Notes under the pieces: model-generated | Told to the model about the DNA's origin: nothing | Seen by the model: the letters and a program-made list of their open reading frames with translations, nothing else | Database searches by the model: none | Part shown: one piece after another, positions 43,601 through 56,073 of the stretch | How positions within the stretch are numbered: position 1 is the stretch's first letter | How the letters are laid out: every line of letters starts with the position of its first letter | From: Rhizopus sp. PT2906 | Lineage: Eukaryota; Mucoromycota; Mucoromycetes; Mucorales; Rhizopodaceae | Reading direction: 5' to 3' | Assembly: GCA_025529335.1 (NCBI GenBank) | Contig: JAMYHX010000123.1 | Span: 1 to 64,000 of the forward strand | DNA length: 64,000 bases | Made by a program: the position numbers and the translations under genes

Positions 43601-46528
43601 TATACCCCACCAGCGAGCGAAGAAAGCCTCTTTCAAGAAACATCTGCTAAAGCCTTCAGCGAGGTTCAAAAAATGGCTTTAGAAACGCTTAATAATCTGC
43701 TTCAGACATCAGGACACTCATTCACATGCGGCTGGGGCCTTATATTCGATATGCTCCGCCATGTTGCTGTATCAGCCATCGGAGCACCACCGGAGGCCAT
43801 TTATGAAGAAACGGACGAAGCTTCAGAGACTCGAGCTAGCATCGATACCACCGGATCATCTATCATCACCAATAATGCCTCAGCCATCAGCAATAGAACA
43901 CCTTCAACCGCGGCCGCTGCAGTCGCAGCCGCCGGTTCTATCAAGGTTGCATTTGCCAGTCTTCAACTTATCTGCACCGACTTTTTATCGCTCTTATCAC
44001 CCGACTGCCTTCGTCAATGCATTGCTACACTTGGCTCTTTTGGCATGCAAAGTGAAGATTTGAACATAAGCTTGACCGCAGTTGGACTCTTGTGGAATCT
44101 ATCTGATTTTATTCAAACGCGACGCACTGAACTTATGAAAGAGCAAACAGAAAATGTGCCTATTGATAACGAGAGTTTGAATATCGAAATCAGTCTTTCT
44201 GAAGCAGACAGTGAATCTTCCATGACCTACAGCATTCTCTGGATGTTACTTCTCTTGCAGCTGTCACACACATGCACAGATTGGCGTCCAGAGGTCCGTA
44301 ACGGAGCCAATCAGACATTATTCCGAACCATCAGCATGAACGGTCATGTTCTCGGTTCTCAGTTATGGAATGCATGCATCTGGAAGGTGCTCTTCCCGCT
44401 TCTTGACTCCATAAAGATGTCGTCAATCCGAGCATCCAAAATGTCACTTAGCAATAGAACTCCCGTGACCAATGTAGCAGAAAGAGACAGCTCTGGCTTC
44501 ATGCTGCATCATTCCAGGGATACAGCCGACAAGCAGTGGGACGAAACAAAAGTGTTAATATTAACGGGCATATCATCCATTTTTCATGACTTCTTGAACG
44601 ACCTATATCAACTAGAGCACTTTTCAAGAGCATTTACCTTACTTCTCGCGCATCTCGAAGATTCATGCTTACGTTCAAGTCAAGAAGTGTCCCTTGCAAG
44701 CATCAAGAGCCTAAAGTCTCTCGTCAGCATTTCACCCGAATTCGAGCACACGAGCGACCTTTTACCTCTATGGCGTCGTACGTGGAATACTTGGCAAGCG
44801 ATTGGCAACGGCATCAACAAGGCTACGGCTGATAAACCATTGTACAGCCCACTTGAGCATGAACTCCAATCACTTACATTATCCTTATCGACATCAAGCG
44901 CAGCACCAATCTCTGATGATTTTACCCAAGACATGCTTACGGCTTACGTGTCCATGTTTACCGAGATTTACAAACTGATACCAGATACGTTCACACTGGA
45001 GGACGTCAGTGTTCTGCTGGATGTATTGAGAAACGTTCTGGTGTACTCGACCAGTCCACAGTATCGTCCAGACATTGATCATTTGTCACCGCTGCAGGAA
45101 GCTGTACTGGATGCCGTGCAAGTGTTGGATATGGGCATGCCTGGCGTTCCTCCGCTAGTGATTGCTGATCTGTCAGAATACATGACCTTGGCATTCCTGA
45201 GTCCACCTGAGGACAAACAAAAGAATCGAGGCTACATACCGCCTAGCCAGCGCAAATTTTCTACAGTGACTTATATCGCCTTGAACAAAAAGTGCAGTCA
45301 TTTGATTGCCGAGTTGTTCAAACAGCATGCTCACGTCTTGTCAATGTACACGGATGGTGTTTTTGAGCGTATTATTGGTGCTTATGGGTTGCCTATGAAG
45401 TTAAAATACGACTGTCCGCCTTCTTGCCGACATGACGATGACAAGACGCCTCTGTGGAAGTTGGCTACAGAAAAGCTTTTGGAGATACTTGTACTTGGCT
45501 TAGAAACACTAGAGCGTTTTGGTGATGGTAAGTGAGTTGAATGGAGGGAAAGAATCATGGTTTTAAATAACGAAAATAGAGGTACCACTGGAAAGATTTG
45601 TGGGTGTGTGGCGTACATTAGTTGACATACTCGAAGGCAGTCTTTTATCGCCTAGTTCGCCACCAGAGAATATGAAGATTGAAGAGCTCGATGTAGACGA
45701 ACACTTTGATATCTCTGTATTGAGCGTCATACAAAACGATATTGCAATTTATTTAGGCAAGCCTCGTGTGCCTATTGAAGTGATTCAAAAGCTGGTCAAT
45801 GTGATCAGAGAGAGTTCGAGATTGTATTATATTGAAAAGACAGAGCAGTCAGTATCAAGTGACATTGTTGGCACGACTGGAACGATTGTGCCTGTGATGA
45901 AGGAATCATTTGCTTATGCTGCATTTATGACACTCTTTTCTTTATGCTCAGCTGAAAATCAAGGTTTGTTTATATAAATAGTTGAGACTAATATTAAATA
46001 TCTTATTAGATAACCCGCAGGTTCGTAAGCGTATTGCTAAAGTGGCCATACCTGTATTACTTGAAAGATGTGAGACAATTCTTAGAAATTACACAGCTGA
46101 TGAACCTTTGCTAGGAAGGTGCCCGTTTCCCAGGTACTTGATGCGGTGAGAGAGAGAAATTACAAACGATAGTCAATGAAAAGCCCCCCTTCGACTGACT
46201 TGGCTTTTGTTTTTTTGTTAGGGTAAGAAAAGAGGAAATGTTATTTTTTTTGAAGCAAGCGATTCAATTGAAGTTACAAGAGAATATTTTGACAATTGAA
46301 GAAAACTCAAGTAAGTTTAAAGAAATATAAAGATACAAAACTTAACATCTTTCAAAAAAAGATCCTGTAAAGAAATTACTCTTGTCTGGGCCAAGAGCAC
46401 ATCTCTTTTATTTATATCCGTCCTTATGCAGTGTGATTACATGCGAAGATGATGTTGTAATCAGTCTGATTCAAGAATGTCTACAGGTGACAGGTGCAGA
46501 AATGGGATTGTCTGTGCCTCTTGTATAA
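40622..46528 (+). CDS. MON2: MON2 (Golgi/endosome HEAT-repeat scaffold related to large Arf-GEFs)
   Basis: A gene with about a dozen exons and roughly 1,650 residues. It starts MSGLTAFLQTELLTLSSEAR and KHPEIKEAAERLG, the typical N-terminal dimerisation part of Mon2 and of BIG/Sec7-type proteins, and continues with FVLACETKQVKLITIAIGCI and HLSKTFGLELIESVLTNHYALF. There is no Sec7 catalytic domain between the N-terminal and HEAT regions, which separates Mon2 from true Arf exchange factors. A long single exon (43292-45535) carries the HEAT repeats. The C-terminus ends near AEMGLSVPLV. Mon2 works with Dop1 in traffic from endosomes to the trans-Golgi network. Introns (for example 41211-41260, 42153-42208, 45533-45578) are short and in phase. 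No lesion was seen. Confidence 0.9.
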
Positions 46529-47172
46529 TTTCAATCTTAACTTTTGATGACATATAATGATGCCTTTTTTTTTGGTTTCTGTAAAATACATTGTTTATGA
46601 AAAAGTAAAATTGCACCTGATAAATGTTGCATCCAAGAGTAAATGTTACATGCTTGTCACGCAGCAAAGCCTTGATGTCTTCATTATATCGTCTTTTATC
46701 ATAATGATGGAAAAACAGTCAAGTTTTGATATACATTGTATGTGCCTAAACTGCCTGAAACAATGAGGGGAGATAGGAGATGATCTAAAATATCAATGTT
46801 GTTAGGAGGCATCTTTTTCCATAAGAAGCATTTAGGACAAGTACTGATGTGTATTCACAGGACTCAAAGGCATCCAAAAGCAGTTATGTATGATTCATGA
46901 GGGCGAATATTATAATAGTTTGTTTATTACTTTAGAGCAAATGATCAGATCACAAAAGTTTGCTTAAAGATTAGAGAAAACGGTTGACATATCATGGAAT
47001 AAAGAAGAAAAAATGATATGCTTTATTATAAAAGAAATATGTTTTTATATAATCACATAAAAAAAAGGAAACATAATATACACATAAAAGAAAGTGGAAA
47101 AGAAAGACAAGTATTGAAACAAAAGAAAAATCTATATAAGGGATTTACACAGAGTGCTTACCATTGAAAGGG
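46529..47172. other. Spacer between two gene 3' ends
   Basis: MON2 and the bZIP gene converge here. I see only AT-rich sequence and overlapping low-quality frames. Confidence 0.5.
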
Positions 47173-47910
47173 TTAATCAGAGCTGAGGTCAATATCATCA
47201 ACATCATCTTCCTGATCGCTATTTGAGATATCAATCATGTTTGAACTGAGTTCAGTAGTAAGTGGACTATTGCTAGGAAGATGACAGAGGTAGGATAATC
47301 GATCACCGTACTGTTGATAATGTTGTTGTTGTTGTTGATTATAAGAGCATACCATGTTATCTGGCGCAGATGCTTGCTTTCCAATCCATTTTTTTAACAT
47401 TTTTCTTGCCACCATCTTACCCCTAAGTCTATCCGATGTCGCCTTCAATCGTTCATTTTCCAACCGCAGCTCTTGTAGTTGTCGTTCGAGCACAGCATTT
47501 TGTTCGGATAATTTACTTATCATGTATTTCATCTCACTATGTTGCTGACTTTTCTTTTGGCGATACTTTGCAGAGGCAGCCTTGTTCCTCAGTCGACGTT
47601 CTTCCAAAGTTAGCGGAGCACTAGAAGCTTCGCGATCTTCTTCATCATCTGTAGATTTTTGCTGCATGGAACACATAGAGTGTCTTGGTGAAGAGGACAG
47701 AGAAGACGGAGACGAAGGCTCTGGGGAAGCAGGTGGGGAACGAAAGAGAGGGAAATGATGAGGATGATTGTAAGGGTGACCAGGAAGAGAGATCCTTTTT
47801 TCATCCTTGTAGTAAGGGTTTGAACTTGATGCGATGATAGAGGATATTGACATGAGCTTTCCTTGATTATTTGAGTATGAGTTATGATTGCCCGAATGAG
47901 CTGTTTGCAT
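47173..47910 (-). CDS. bZIP transcription factor
   Basis: The frame from ATG at 47910-47908 gives 245 residues. Upstream the frame continues only as a Phe-rich stretch that looks like an intron acceptor, so this ATG is preferred. The N-terminal half is Ser/Pro/His-rich (FRSPPASPEPSSPSSLSSS), likely an activation or regulatory region. From about residue 100 the basic region RRLRNKAASAKYRQKKSQQ has the N-x7-R core of bZIP proteins. It is followed by a leucine zipper (MISKLSEQNAVLERQLQELR, then LENERLKATSDRLRGKM). A Gln run is encoded at about 47318-47338. The basic region resembles the Gcn4/Cys3/Met4 type, but I cannot assign a pathway. Confidence 0.88.
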   Translation of the reverse strand: MQTAHSGNHNSYSNNQGKLMSISSIIASSSNPYYKDEKRISLPGHPYNHPHHFPLFRSPPASPEPSSPSSLSSSPRHSMCSMQQKSTDDEEDREASSAPLTLEERRLRNKAASAKYRQKKSQQHSEMKYMISKLSEQNAVLERQLQELRLENERLKATSDRLRGKMVARKMLKKWIGKQASAPDNMVCSYNQQQQQHYQQYGDRLSYLCHLPSNSPLTTELSSNMIDISNSDQEDDVDDIDLSSD

Positions 47911-48554
47911 TCTCAGTGCTTGAAAGAAGAAAAAGGTAAGAAAGAGATGCAAGATGAGTTATTTATATAAGAAGAAGTTGAGCAACAGTTCCTATTTATA
48001 ACAAATGCAGCAGTTTGCTCAAGCATTGGATTGTTTGTTTTTGTTTTAAACCCTTTTTTCTTGGTTTGGTTAAATTAAAAAAAATCTTTACAAATTCATA
48101 TTCTGACGGAACCTTTCTCATCTTGCATCAAAATCATTTGACAAGACTTATAAAGAAAACAAAGTGACACATCAAACAGGGTAACGTAGCATAAGGAAAA
48201 GAAAAGAACGTTTGAATGGTCTCAAATGTCGAAGTTCAAGCCACCTCAACAGATGACTTTGTACTATTTTATACTTGTATTTGTTTGTGTATTTAGTTGT
48301 TTCATGTTTTCCCTTGCTTCTTTCTTTACTTTTTCTCTTTTCCTTCCCCTTCTTTGAAAATGAAATGTCTGTGTTGTATTTATTAATATTATTATTATTA
48401 TTATTATTGTTGTTGTTGCTACAGTCGTTCCGCTCCCAATGTGAAGATGTAGAAAAAAAAACGCGGACTTCAAAACAAAACGTTGGAGGCTTACACAGAA
48501 AATTGCATTGTTTGTTTGAAGTCCATTTCGTGGTTTTCAAAAGACAAATTTCAT
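47911..48554. other. bZIP upstream region with a trinucleotide microsatellite
   Basis: Promoter region of the bZIP gene. At 48384-48420 a run of ATT/TTG triplets occurs. The minus-strand frame across it (48585-48172) is not convincing as a gene. Confidence 0.5.
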
Positions 48555-48630
48555 AGATTGTGCTATCATTTCTTTTTTCTTCCAAATAAAGATACGCATA
48601 GTTTCATTGCACTTTCTAACTGAGTTCACA
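48555..48630 (+). repeat. Leader copy 2 of a repeat-gene family
   Basis: GATTGTGCTATCATTTCTTT and AATAAAGATAC...CACTTTCTAAC match the leader at 30331-30411 and immediately precede the C2H2-type frame. Confidence 0.6.
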
Positions 48631-49410
48631 GACTCCAGTCCATATAAATGCTTCGTTTGTGACAAAACTTTCGACAGATCCTCCGCTCTCCATAAATACC
48701 GTAGACAAGAACATACAATTGGACTTGTACTAAATGACAATAGTAAGAAAAACGAACGGATTACAATGAAAAAAAAGGAGACTGAGAAATGTTTACACTT
48801 TTTTATATACTGACCATTTATATACCGAGAGTTGACGGCAAATTTCTGTGCCCCATTGTTGATGCCTGAAACATTATGTAAACGTGAATACTTTCAACAA
48901 GCACGCTATTAGGGATCACAGTGGTAGCGCAAAAGTTGTTGATCAGGAACATGATGATAATGACGACATAAACTCGATCAAGATCTTAAAGCGCAAAAAT
49001 TTCGCTGTAGACTACGGCACTTTCAGTGTAGAGACAAGTTGCCAAAAGGTTCTAAAGTTGAACTCTGAGCGACAAGCTATATACATGGCATTATCGGTTG
49101 ATTGTGGGCCACTAAAGCTGCAATTGTCCCACAAAACTATGAGCGACCCGTGCACACAATATATGGTTTATTCCACGTTAATAATATCAACATCATGTGC
49201 ACAAAGGTACCCTTCGAAACCAATTCATATTCGCCTTCTATGGATTACTTCATCCAATTTTACAGCGAATCATATGATGTTAAATCTTTCAATGTTACTA
49301 ACACGTCTACAGGCAACAACATGTTACTATTCTTCAAGCAAACTGTGCAAAACTCTTTCATGCATAAAAATGGCAACTACTCTGAACCCGCCAAGGATAT
49401 TTTGCAGTAG
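48607..49410 (+). pseudogene. Decayed C2H2 zinc-finger repeat gene
   Basis: The first frame reads SSPYKCFVCDKTFDRSSALH and KYRRQEH, a single C2H2-like finger in which the first zinc His is replaced by Tyr at the usual spacing. Further on, VNTFNKHAIRDHSGSAKVVD looks like the end of a second finger; the start (GKFLCPIV) is interrupted by a stop and a shift near 48865. An acidic and basic stretch follows (ILKRKNFAVDYGTFSVETSC). I recall multicopy genes of this kind in Mucorales. This copy needs several repairs and is probably dead. Confidence 0.5.
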
Positions 49411-49449
49411 ATCATCTGAACTTATGTTTACGTATGCTGCAATTTGACA

Positions 49450-50374
49450 CGGTCGTTTTTTCATTTTTTTATGCCTTGTATCACTTTTCTGTCGTAGAGC
49501 ATCGTCATTACCCGCTCTTAATTGTCCTTCCCATGACTTTAAAGGATCACCTGAAATCCATGCGTTTATAATAAATTATCATCTGTTTCATCTCTTTTGT
49601 TCAATGCACAATGATAGATGACACAAATTTACTACATTGTTCTATACATATCCCAAGAAAATCCATTTTAATATGTAGTTTTCTTTACTTTTCCTTGATT
49701 CTGGCGTACAACTTATTGCATTAAAAAAGAATACTTTGCTCTTTTTAACAATCTTTATCTCTTTATCTTTATTCTTTATAACTGATCAGATGTCGATCTC
49801 TCTCTTTTTTGGATCCATGCATGATATCAGCATGATATCCCCCGAGTTTGTTACTTGGTTGCTTTGAAAACACCTTTTTTGAGATCCTGGCTTTTGGTGA
49901 TATTTCTATTATTCATTCATTACTCCTTATTTAAAGCGATAATGAAAATCAAAAGAGAGCAGCTAGAGAGTACAAAAAAAGGGGGGGGGATCAAGGAATC
50001 AAATCAAATGGCTGCTTCTCAATTAGTCCAACTTACAATATTCTCAGCCATATCCCTTTTCTATATCTTTGATATTTTAGTATATTCACTCTACATTTAT
50101 GGCATAGTCCTTTTTCTACCTTTTTGTACTTGGCGCAGTAGCAAAGATGAAACATAGTCTATAATGTAAAATCTAGACACTCTTTCCCCTTGATTAAGCT
50201 ATTATAGTTGCTATACGTTCATTAGACACGTCAATGGCTATCCTGCAAATATAGAATCAAAGTCAATCGGACTGCCAATATTAAGCCAAGCTTTGTGATT
50301 TGCGGTTAATTAAATTTATCAATTAAGGCAACCAAGTTAGCGTCTCTCTCTTTTTTTTATAGTGTAAATAAGCA
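49450..50374. other. Spacer upstream of STT3
   Basis: AT- and CT-rich sequence with an A/G homopolymer run (49975-49989). A 100-codon hydrophobic frame at 49855-50157 is doubtful. The stretch contains the STT3 promoter. Confidence 0.5.
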
Positions 50375-52679
50375 ATGGCACAGCTGGACGTCAGCAGCCA
50401 GAAAATTCTATTAAAAAGGTCCATCCTCGGCTTGATTGCTGTTGTGGCCTTTGCTTCTCGTTTATTCAGTATTGTTCGTTATGAATCCATTATTCACGAA
50501 TTTGACCCTTGGTAATACTCAAAAAAAAAGAGACTAGATAACATGATGTTAAGCAAATCATAGGTTCAATTACCGTGCTACACGCATGTTGGTTAAAGAT
50601 GGCTTTTATGAATTTTGGAATTGGTTTGATGACCGTTCATGGTATCCACTTGGACGCGTTGTGGGAGGAACAGTCTATCCAGGTTTAATGGTTACAGCTG
50701 CCATCATTCACAATGTGCTTCACTTTTTGAATTTCCCAGTCGACATCCGCAATATTTGTGTTCTCTTAGCACCCATGTTTTCTGGATTAACAGCATTGGC
50801 TACTTATCTCTTGACGAGTGAACTGAAGGATAGCTCTGCCGGTCTATTGGCAGCAGCCTTTATTGGTATCGCGCCTGGTTACATTTCACGTTCAGTTGCC
50901 GGTTCATACGATAATGAAGCGATCGCCATCTTTTTGCTCATGTTTACGTTTTACTTGTGGATCAAGGCGCTCAAATTAGGATCCGCCCTTTGGGCCTCTG
51001 CATCCGCCTTCTTTTACTTTTATATGGTAGCTGCTTGGGGCGGTTATGTGTTCATCATCAATTTGATTCCTCTTCATGTCTTTGTGCTTATGCTCATGGG
51101 TCGTTTCTCTAACCGTGTCTACGTGTCTTACTCGACCTTTTATGTCCTGGGTACTTTGATGTCAATGCAGATTCCATTTGTCGGCTTTCAGCCCACGCGT
51201 ACATCCGAGCATATGGCTGCTCTTGGTGTCTTTGGCCTTTGTCAGATCATGGGTTTCGTCAACTTACTTCGTAGTCATCTTCAAGCCAGACAGTTCCAGA
51301 TTATTCTTAAGGCCTTTGTAGGCATCACTTTTGTCGTCGGATTCTCTGCTATTGTCGGACTTACACTCGCAGGCTACATTGCTCCTTGGACCGGTCGATT
51401 CTACTCTTTATGGGATACTGGATACGCCAAGATTCACATTCCCATCATTGCCTCAGTCTCTGAACATCAGCCCACAGCATGGCCCATGTTCTTCTTTGAC
51501 TTGCACATGCTTGTCTTTTTATTCCCAGTAGGTATCTATCTCTGCTTTGAAAAGCTTCGTGATGAACACGTCTTTGTGATTGTGTACAGTATCTTTGCTT
51601 CGTATTTTGCCGGCGTCATGGTTCGTTTGATGCTCACGCTCACACCTGTTGTCTGTATCTGTGGCGGTATTGCCATCTCAACCTTACTCGACACTTACTT
51701 AAAGCTCGATTCCGGATCTAGCGAAAAAGAGAACAAGAAGGAAGACAAGGGATCCACTAGCAAAAAGGACGATAAGAGTTCCAAGAAGAAGGCGAGTGCC
51801 AAATCACAAGCATCTGGAATATTGGGCGCCGGTCCTCGTATTCTCGTTGTTGGCTGTTTTACCTTTATGCTCATGATGTTTGTCTGGCACTGTACCTGGG
51901 TCACATCCAACGCGTACTCCTCACCTTCTGTCGTATTGGCCTCACGTAACCCTGATGGCTCACAACGTATCATTGATGATTTCCGAGAAGCCTACTATTG
52001 GTTAAGAAAGAACACAGACGAAGATGCAAAGATCATGTCCTGGTGGGATTACGGATACCAGATTGCCGGTTTCTCGAATCGTACGACACTTGTTGACAAC
52101 AATACATGGAATAACACACACATCGCCACGGTTGGACGCGCCATGGCCACTAACGAAGACGATGCATATGAGATCATGAAGCGTCACGATGTCGACTATG
52201 TCTTGGTCATCTTTGGCGGTCTTCTTGGTTATTCAGGAGACGATATCAACAAGTTCTTGTGGATGATTCGTATCGCTCAGGGTATTTGGCCAGACAAGAT
52301 CAAAGAAAGCGACTATTTTACAGCAACAGGAGAGTACCGTGTAGATGACCATGCATCTAAGGCGATGAGAGAGTCACTCATGTACAAGATGAGTTACTAC
52401 CGATTCAATGAACTCTTTGGCGGTCGCCAACCCTTTGATCGAGTCCGTAACCAGCCTTTGCCTATGCAAGGTCCCGAACTATCCGTCCTGGAAGAAGCAT
52501 TTACCTCTGAAAACTGGATTGTGCGAATTTATAAAGTAAAGGATTATGATATACTTGGCAGAGATCACAAGGATGCGATGTTATTTCAAAACGGTAAAAA
52601 GAAATACAAGCCAAAGAAGAGTAAAAAGACAGAAAACCGCAGACGTCGAGCAGCGGCTGCATATGATGATATAGATTAA
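50375..52679 (+). CDS. STT3: Oligosaccharyltransferase catalytic subunit STT3
   Basis: Two exons (50375-50511, 50564-52679) give 2,253 nt and 750 residues. The first exon ends RYESIIHEFDPW and the second begins FNYRATRMLVKDGFYEFWNW, the family's first luminal loop with the DPWFNYRA signature containing the catalytic DxD-like acid. Many membrane spans follow. The conserved SVAGSYDNEAIAIF and the luminal motif IMSWWDYGYQIAGFSNRTT (WWDYG, acceptor sequon binding) are intact. A Lys-rich loop (about 51720-51800) and a basic C-terminal tail are normal. The protein transfers the lipid-linked glycan to Asn in NxS/T in the ER. Codon use is biased to C-ending codons, so the gene is probably highly expressed. 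The 3' end lies 60 bp from the stop of the peptidase gene opposite. Confidence 0.97.
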
Positions 52680-52739
52680 GTGTCAAGCATATTCCCCCCC
52701 TCTCTCATTTCAATAAAAACTCTTTTCGAATGGATCCAT

Positions 52740-54836
52740 TTATTGTTTCTTGGGATAATTATAAATCTCAACTCCTTCGATTCCTTCTACAGAGAATCCA
52801 AAGATTTGACCATAGAACCATTGTTCTAGCTCTATTGTTCGCTTGATATTCTCTGCACGACGGAAGCCTACAGATAAATGATGAGTACATGAGTTACTAC
52901 TACCTTTTAATTTTTACCATGAGCTTCTCCTTCATAAAGAACATAGGCCACAGGCAGGCCTTTCTCTTTGAGCGCCTTGACCATGATCTCAGACTGAGAA
53001 GGAGGTACGACCTTATCTTCAGATCCCTGGAAGAAGATGACGGGACAATCGATCTTGTCTGCACTGAACAAGGGCGAGCGCTCCTTGTAGATCTCTTCGT
53101 CTTTGGGATATTCACCGATCAATCGATCAGGATATCTTGATTCAAACTTGTGTGTTTCCTTAGCGAGCAAGGTTATATCTGAGATACCGTACTTGCAGCA
53201 ACCGGCCTTGAACACGTCACGGAAGGCAAGAGAGGCCAAGGTGGTGAAACCGCCTGCGCTGCCGCCGACAATAGAGAGCTTGTTGCGATCGACGAGACCT
53301 TGATCGGCAAGATAGAGAGCAGCGTTACAGCAGTCATCGACATCGACAACACCCCATCTCTTCTGCAGACGGTTACGGTACTCACGTCCGTACCCTGTAC
53401 TGCCACCATAATTGACATCGACGAGGGCAAAACCGCGACTGGTCCAGTACTGATAGCTTCGGTTGAACGCGTTTGTGGCCCGAGTGGTAGGTCCACCATG
53501 AGAGACCACACGAAGAGGGGGTAAGCCTTCGCCTTGATACTTGGGGTTCTTGGGCTCATAAAAGTAAGCGTAGGCGGTCTTGCCATCGGTAGTGGGGAAC
53601 GCGACTTCTTTGCCGATCGAGATGTACGCATCATCCAGTGGCTCAGCTATGGGGCCCTTCAAGATTGACAAGACATTAGCCGTGTCTGGATCAAGAGCCA
53701 ATAACTGAGTGGGTTGGGTAGGAGAAGATGCGTTGACAACCACAATTTCCTTGCCATTGTGGATGCAGGTACGGACCTGAGAAAAGTGCTCATAGCTTTC
53801 CAAGGGGATATCATTTAGAGTCTTTTGTTCAATGTCCAAGATCGCCAGACGGTCCTTGTTGATACACACAACTCTTGTTGCGTCAGTTTGGAAAGGGGCA
53901 TAGCTCGAATTATTGAATGTCCAAGCAGGACCCGCGAATTCTTGTTGGAGAGGTTGCTTGAACAAGAGTTGAATGGGCTCATAGGTGGTGTAAGAGTAGA
54001 GGTTCCAGAAACCGGTGCGATCGGAAGCAAAATAAAGTTTACCATCGACACCAAAGTTCAATTCCTAAAAAAAAATAATTAGAAATGACATACGAGAGAG
54101 AGAGTGTGTGTGTGTGTATATGCTGGAAATAAAATATTACCGTGATAGATTCGTTAATGTCCTCACCAGCAATACACTTGATTGACCTGACGTCAAGAGC
54201 TTCATTCTTATATTCAACCGTAGCAAAATACAAACGTGTGAAATCCCAGGGCATATTGGGATGATCCCAAGCGATATAAGCCAATGAATCATCATGTAAG
54301 CGAGGACAGCCATAAAAATCAGCTCCTTCTGCCAACACGGTCTCATGTCCCGTCGTGAGATCAATTGTGACCAGCGTGTTGACCACATCCTTAGGCTCCT
54401 CCTTTTCGAAATGTTCTTCACGTACACACACAAGGAATTTCATGCTTTGGTGAATGTCTATATCTGCGTATCTGTAGAGCGTATTATCCTTTGTCAGCGG
54501 CTGAATATTCTCGGGCTCATCCAAGTGGATCTTGTACAAACGCGAGTCCTCATTATTTGAAAATATCAAGAGACCATTTCTGACCTTGAAGCTGCCTCCT
54601 CCATACTCATGCACGCGTGTTCTGCAGTTGAAGCTAAGAGGTAAGAGTGGTTTGGCAGGCTCGTCATTGACAAGTGATTTCATAAAGATCTGACCGCGTC
54701 CTTTTTCGGCTGGGACAATCTCGTTCCAGTAGACGTAACCACCGTCAATACAGACATCAGTGGCTGGATAACCTGCAGAAAGTGACTCGGCTGTAATGGG
54801 TGATTCCCAAGATCCAAAGGGTTTTGTTTCGACCAT
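52740..54836 (-). CDS. S9-family serine peptidase (prolyl oligopeptidase / acylaminoacyl-peptidase type)
   Basis: Three exons (54836-54141, 54064-52918, 52867-52740) sum to 1,971 nt and 656 residues. The N-terminal part is a beta-propeller with repeats such as GSFKVRNGLLIFSNNEDSRL and DGKLYFASDRTGFWNLYSYT. The C-terminal alpha/beta hydrolase domain has GGPTTRATNAFN, VDVNYGGSTGYGREYRNRL, the nucleophile motif GGSAGGFTTLASL (Ser), GSEDKVVPPSQSEIM (Asp) and EGEAHGFRRAENI (His, split by an intron). It should cleave short peptides or remove blocked N-terminal residues in the cytosol; no signal peptide is present. The first intron contains a (GA)n(GT)n microsatellite (54094-54120). It converges on STT3. 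Confidence 0.92.
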
Positions 54837-55430
54837 GTTTAAAGAAAAAAAAAAAAGGACGTAATACTTTTTATCGCAGCTTTAAAGCGAGTTGCCTTAA
54901 ATGCCGATGTCTTACAAATAAGGAAATGTCATTATTGCGTTCTTTTGTAAAGCAACTTTTCATTGACAATTGATGACTCATCTATATATAAAAGCAAATT
55001 ATGACAAGCCAGTTTTTCTTTAAAAGAAAAGGGTATTGATTAGATAAAAACACATCATGAGGGGAAATTGGTTCTCCTTAAAATAAATCAAGGTTTGATC
55101 ACGAATAGCTTAAACATGAATACACTTTCCCGAGAAAGTTGTTCAATTAGACACATACATGTAGCTTGGTCTACATTTCCTTTTACAGAACACTTGACCA
55201 TTTCTTATTCTTCTCTCCCCCTTGTTTCTTTGGATCAAATAGACTACGTTGTGAAAATGGCATGATTAAGTTATACATAAAATTACTGTGGCACTCTCGA
55301 ATGGTATCAGCAGACAAAGGAGGGAGGCGCCACTCTTTTATTTATAGATCAAAAAAGGTTAAACAACCTTTTGAAGTGAAAAAAAAAAGTATCTAAAATG
55401 TTCCGAGCTGAAAAAGGATATGTGTATATA

Positions 55431-55461
<31 letters not shown>

Positions 55462-56073
55462 ATGCGTGTAAGAATGCATTAAATAACTAATAACAAAAAA
55501 ATTCATGCATATTTATTTAAAAGCAATAAAGGTAATAAATACATCAAAGACGTCTGTCATAATAACAATGCTATATTGCCAAGCAATTTGACATACAGAT
55601 TCTCGGTCTGTTGTATACAAACAATTCATTGCAGTTCTATCCATAAAAGATTACCATGCATGTATAATAAGATCTACTTGTATATCCTTTTATTACACAT
55701 GCCTAAAGTATTATATTATATTTATGTCTTTATGTATGAAGCATGACTTAAAGAGAGTATGCCTCACATGTCTTCAATGTGTCTATTTGATTTCTTTCTC
55801 CGAATGATTACTGTTTTGTTTTATCTTATCACACTGTCTAATGACCCTCCTTAATTTCCAAATAAAGTGATCTTTTATCAAATTCATTATTATTATTGCT
55901 GTTATCTTTCTTTCATTTTAAACTAGCAAAAAAAGAGAGAGAGAAGAGTTGGATGAATATGTATATAAAATGGTGGTATGGTGTATAATTTTGTATATGT
56001 AAAAAAGAAAAAAAAAAGAAGGGTTATATATATGTGTGTGTATGTGTGCTATGTACATGAGAGAAAAGGGTTG
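54837..56073. other. Long spacer with a GT microsatellite
   Basis: No gene recognised on either strand; short frames lack family resemblance. Contains the peptidase promoter at its left end. Confidence 0.5.
55420..55470 (+). repeat. GT microsatellite
   Basis: About 50 bp of TG units with a few TATA interruptions. Confidence 0.9.

Noticed and set aside
49855..50157. Hydrophobic plus-strand frame upstream of STT3
   Set aside because: Begins at a non-ATG codon, runs through an A/G homopolymer and has no recognisable family; a small membrane protein remains possible but unsupported.
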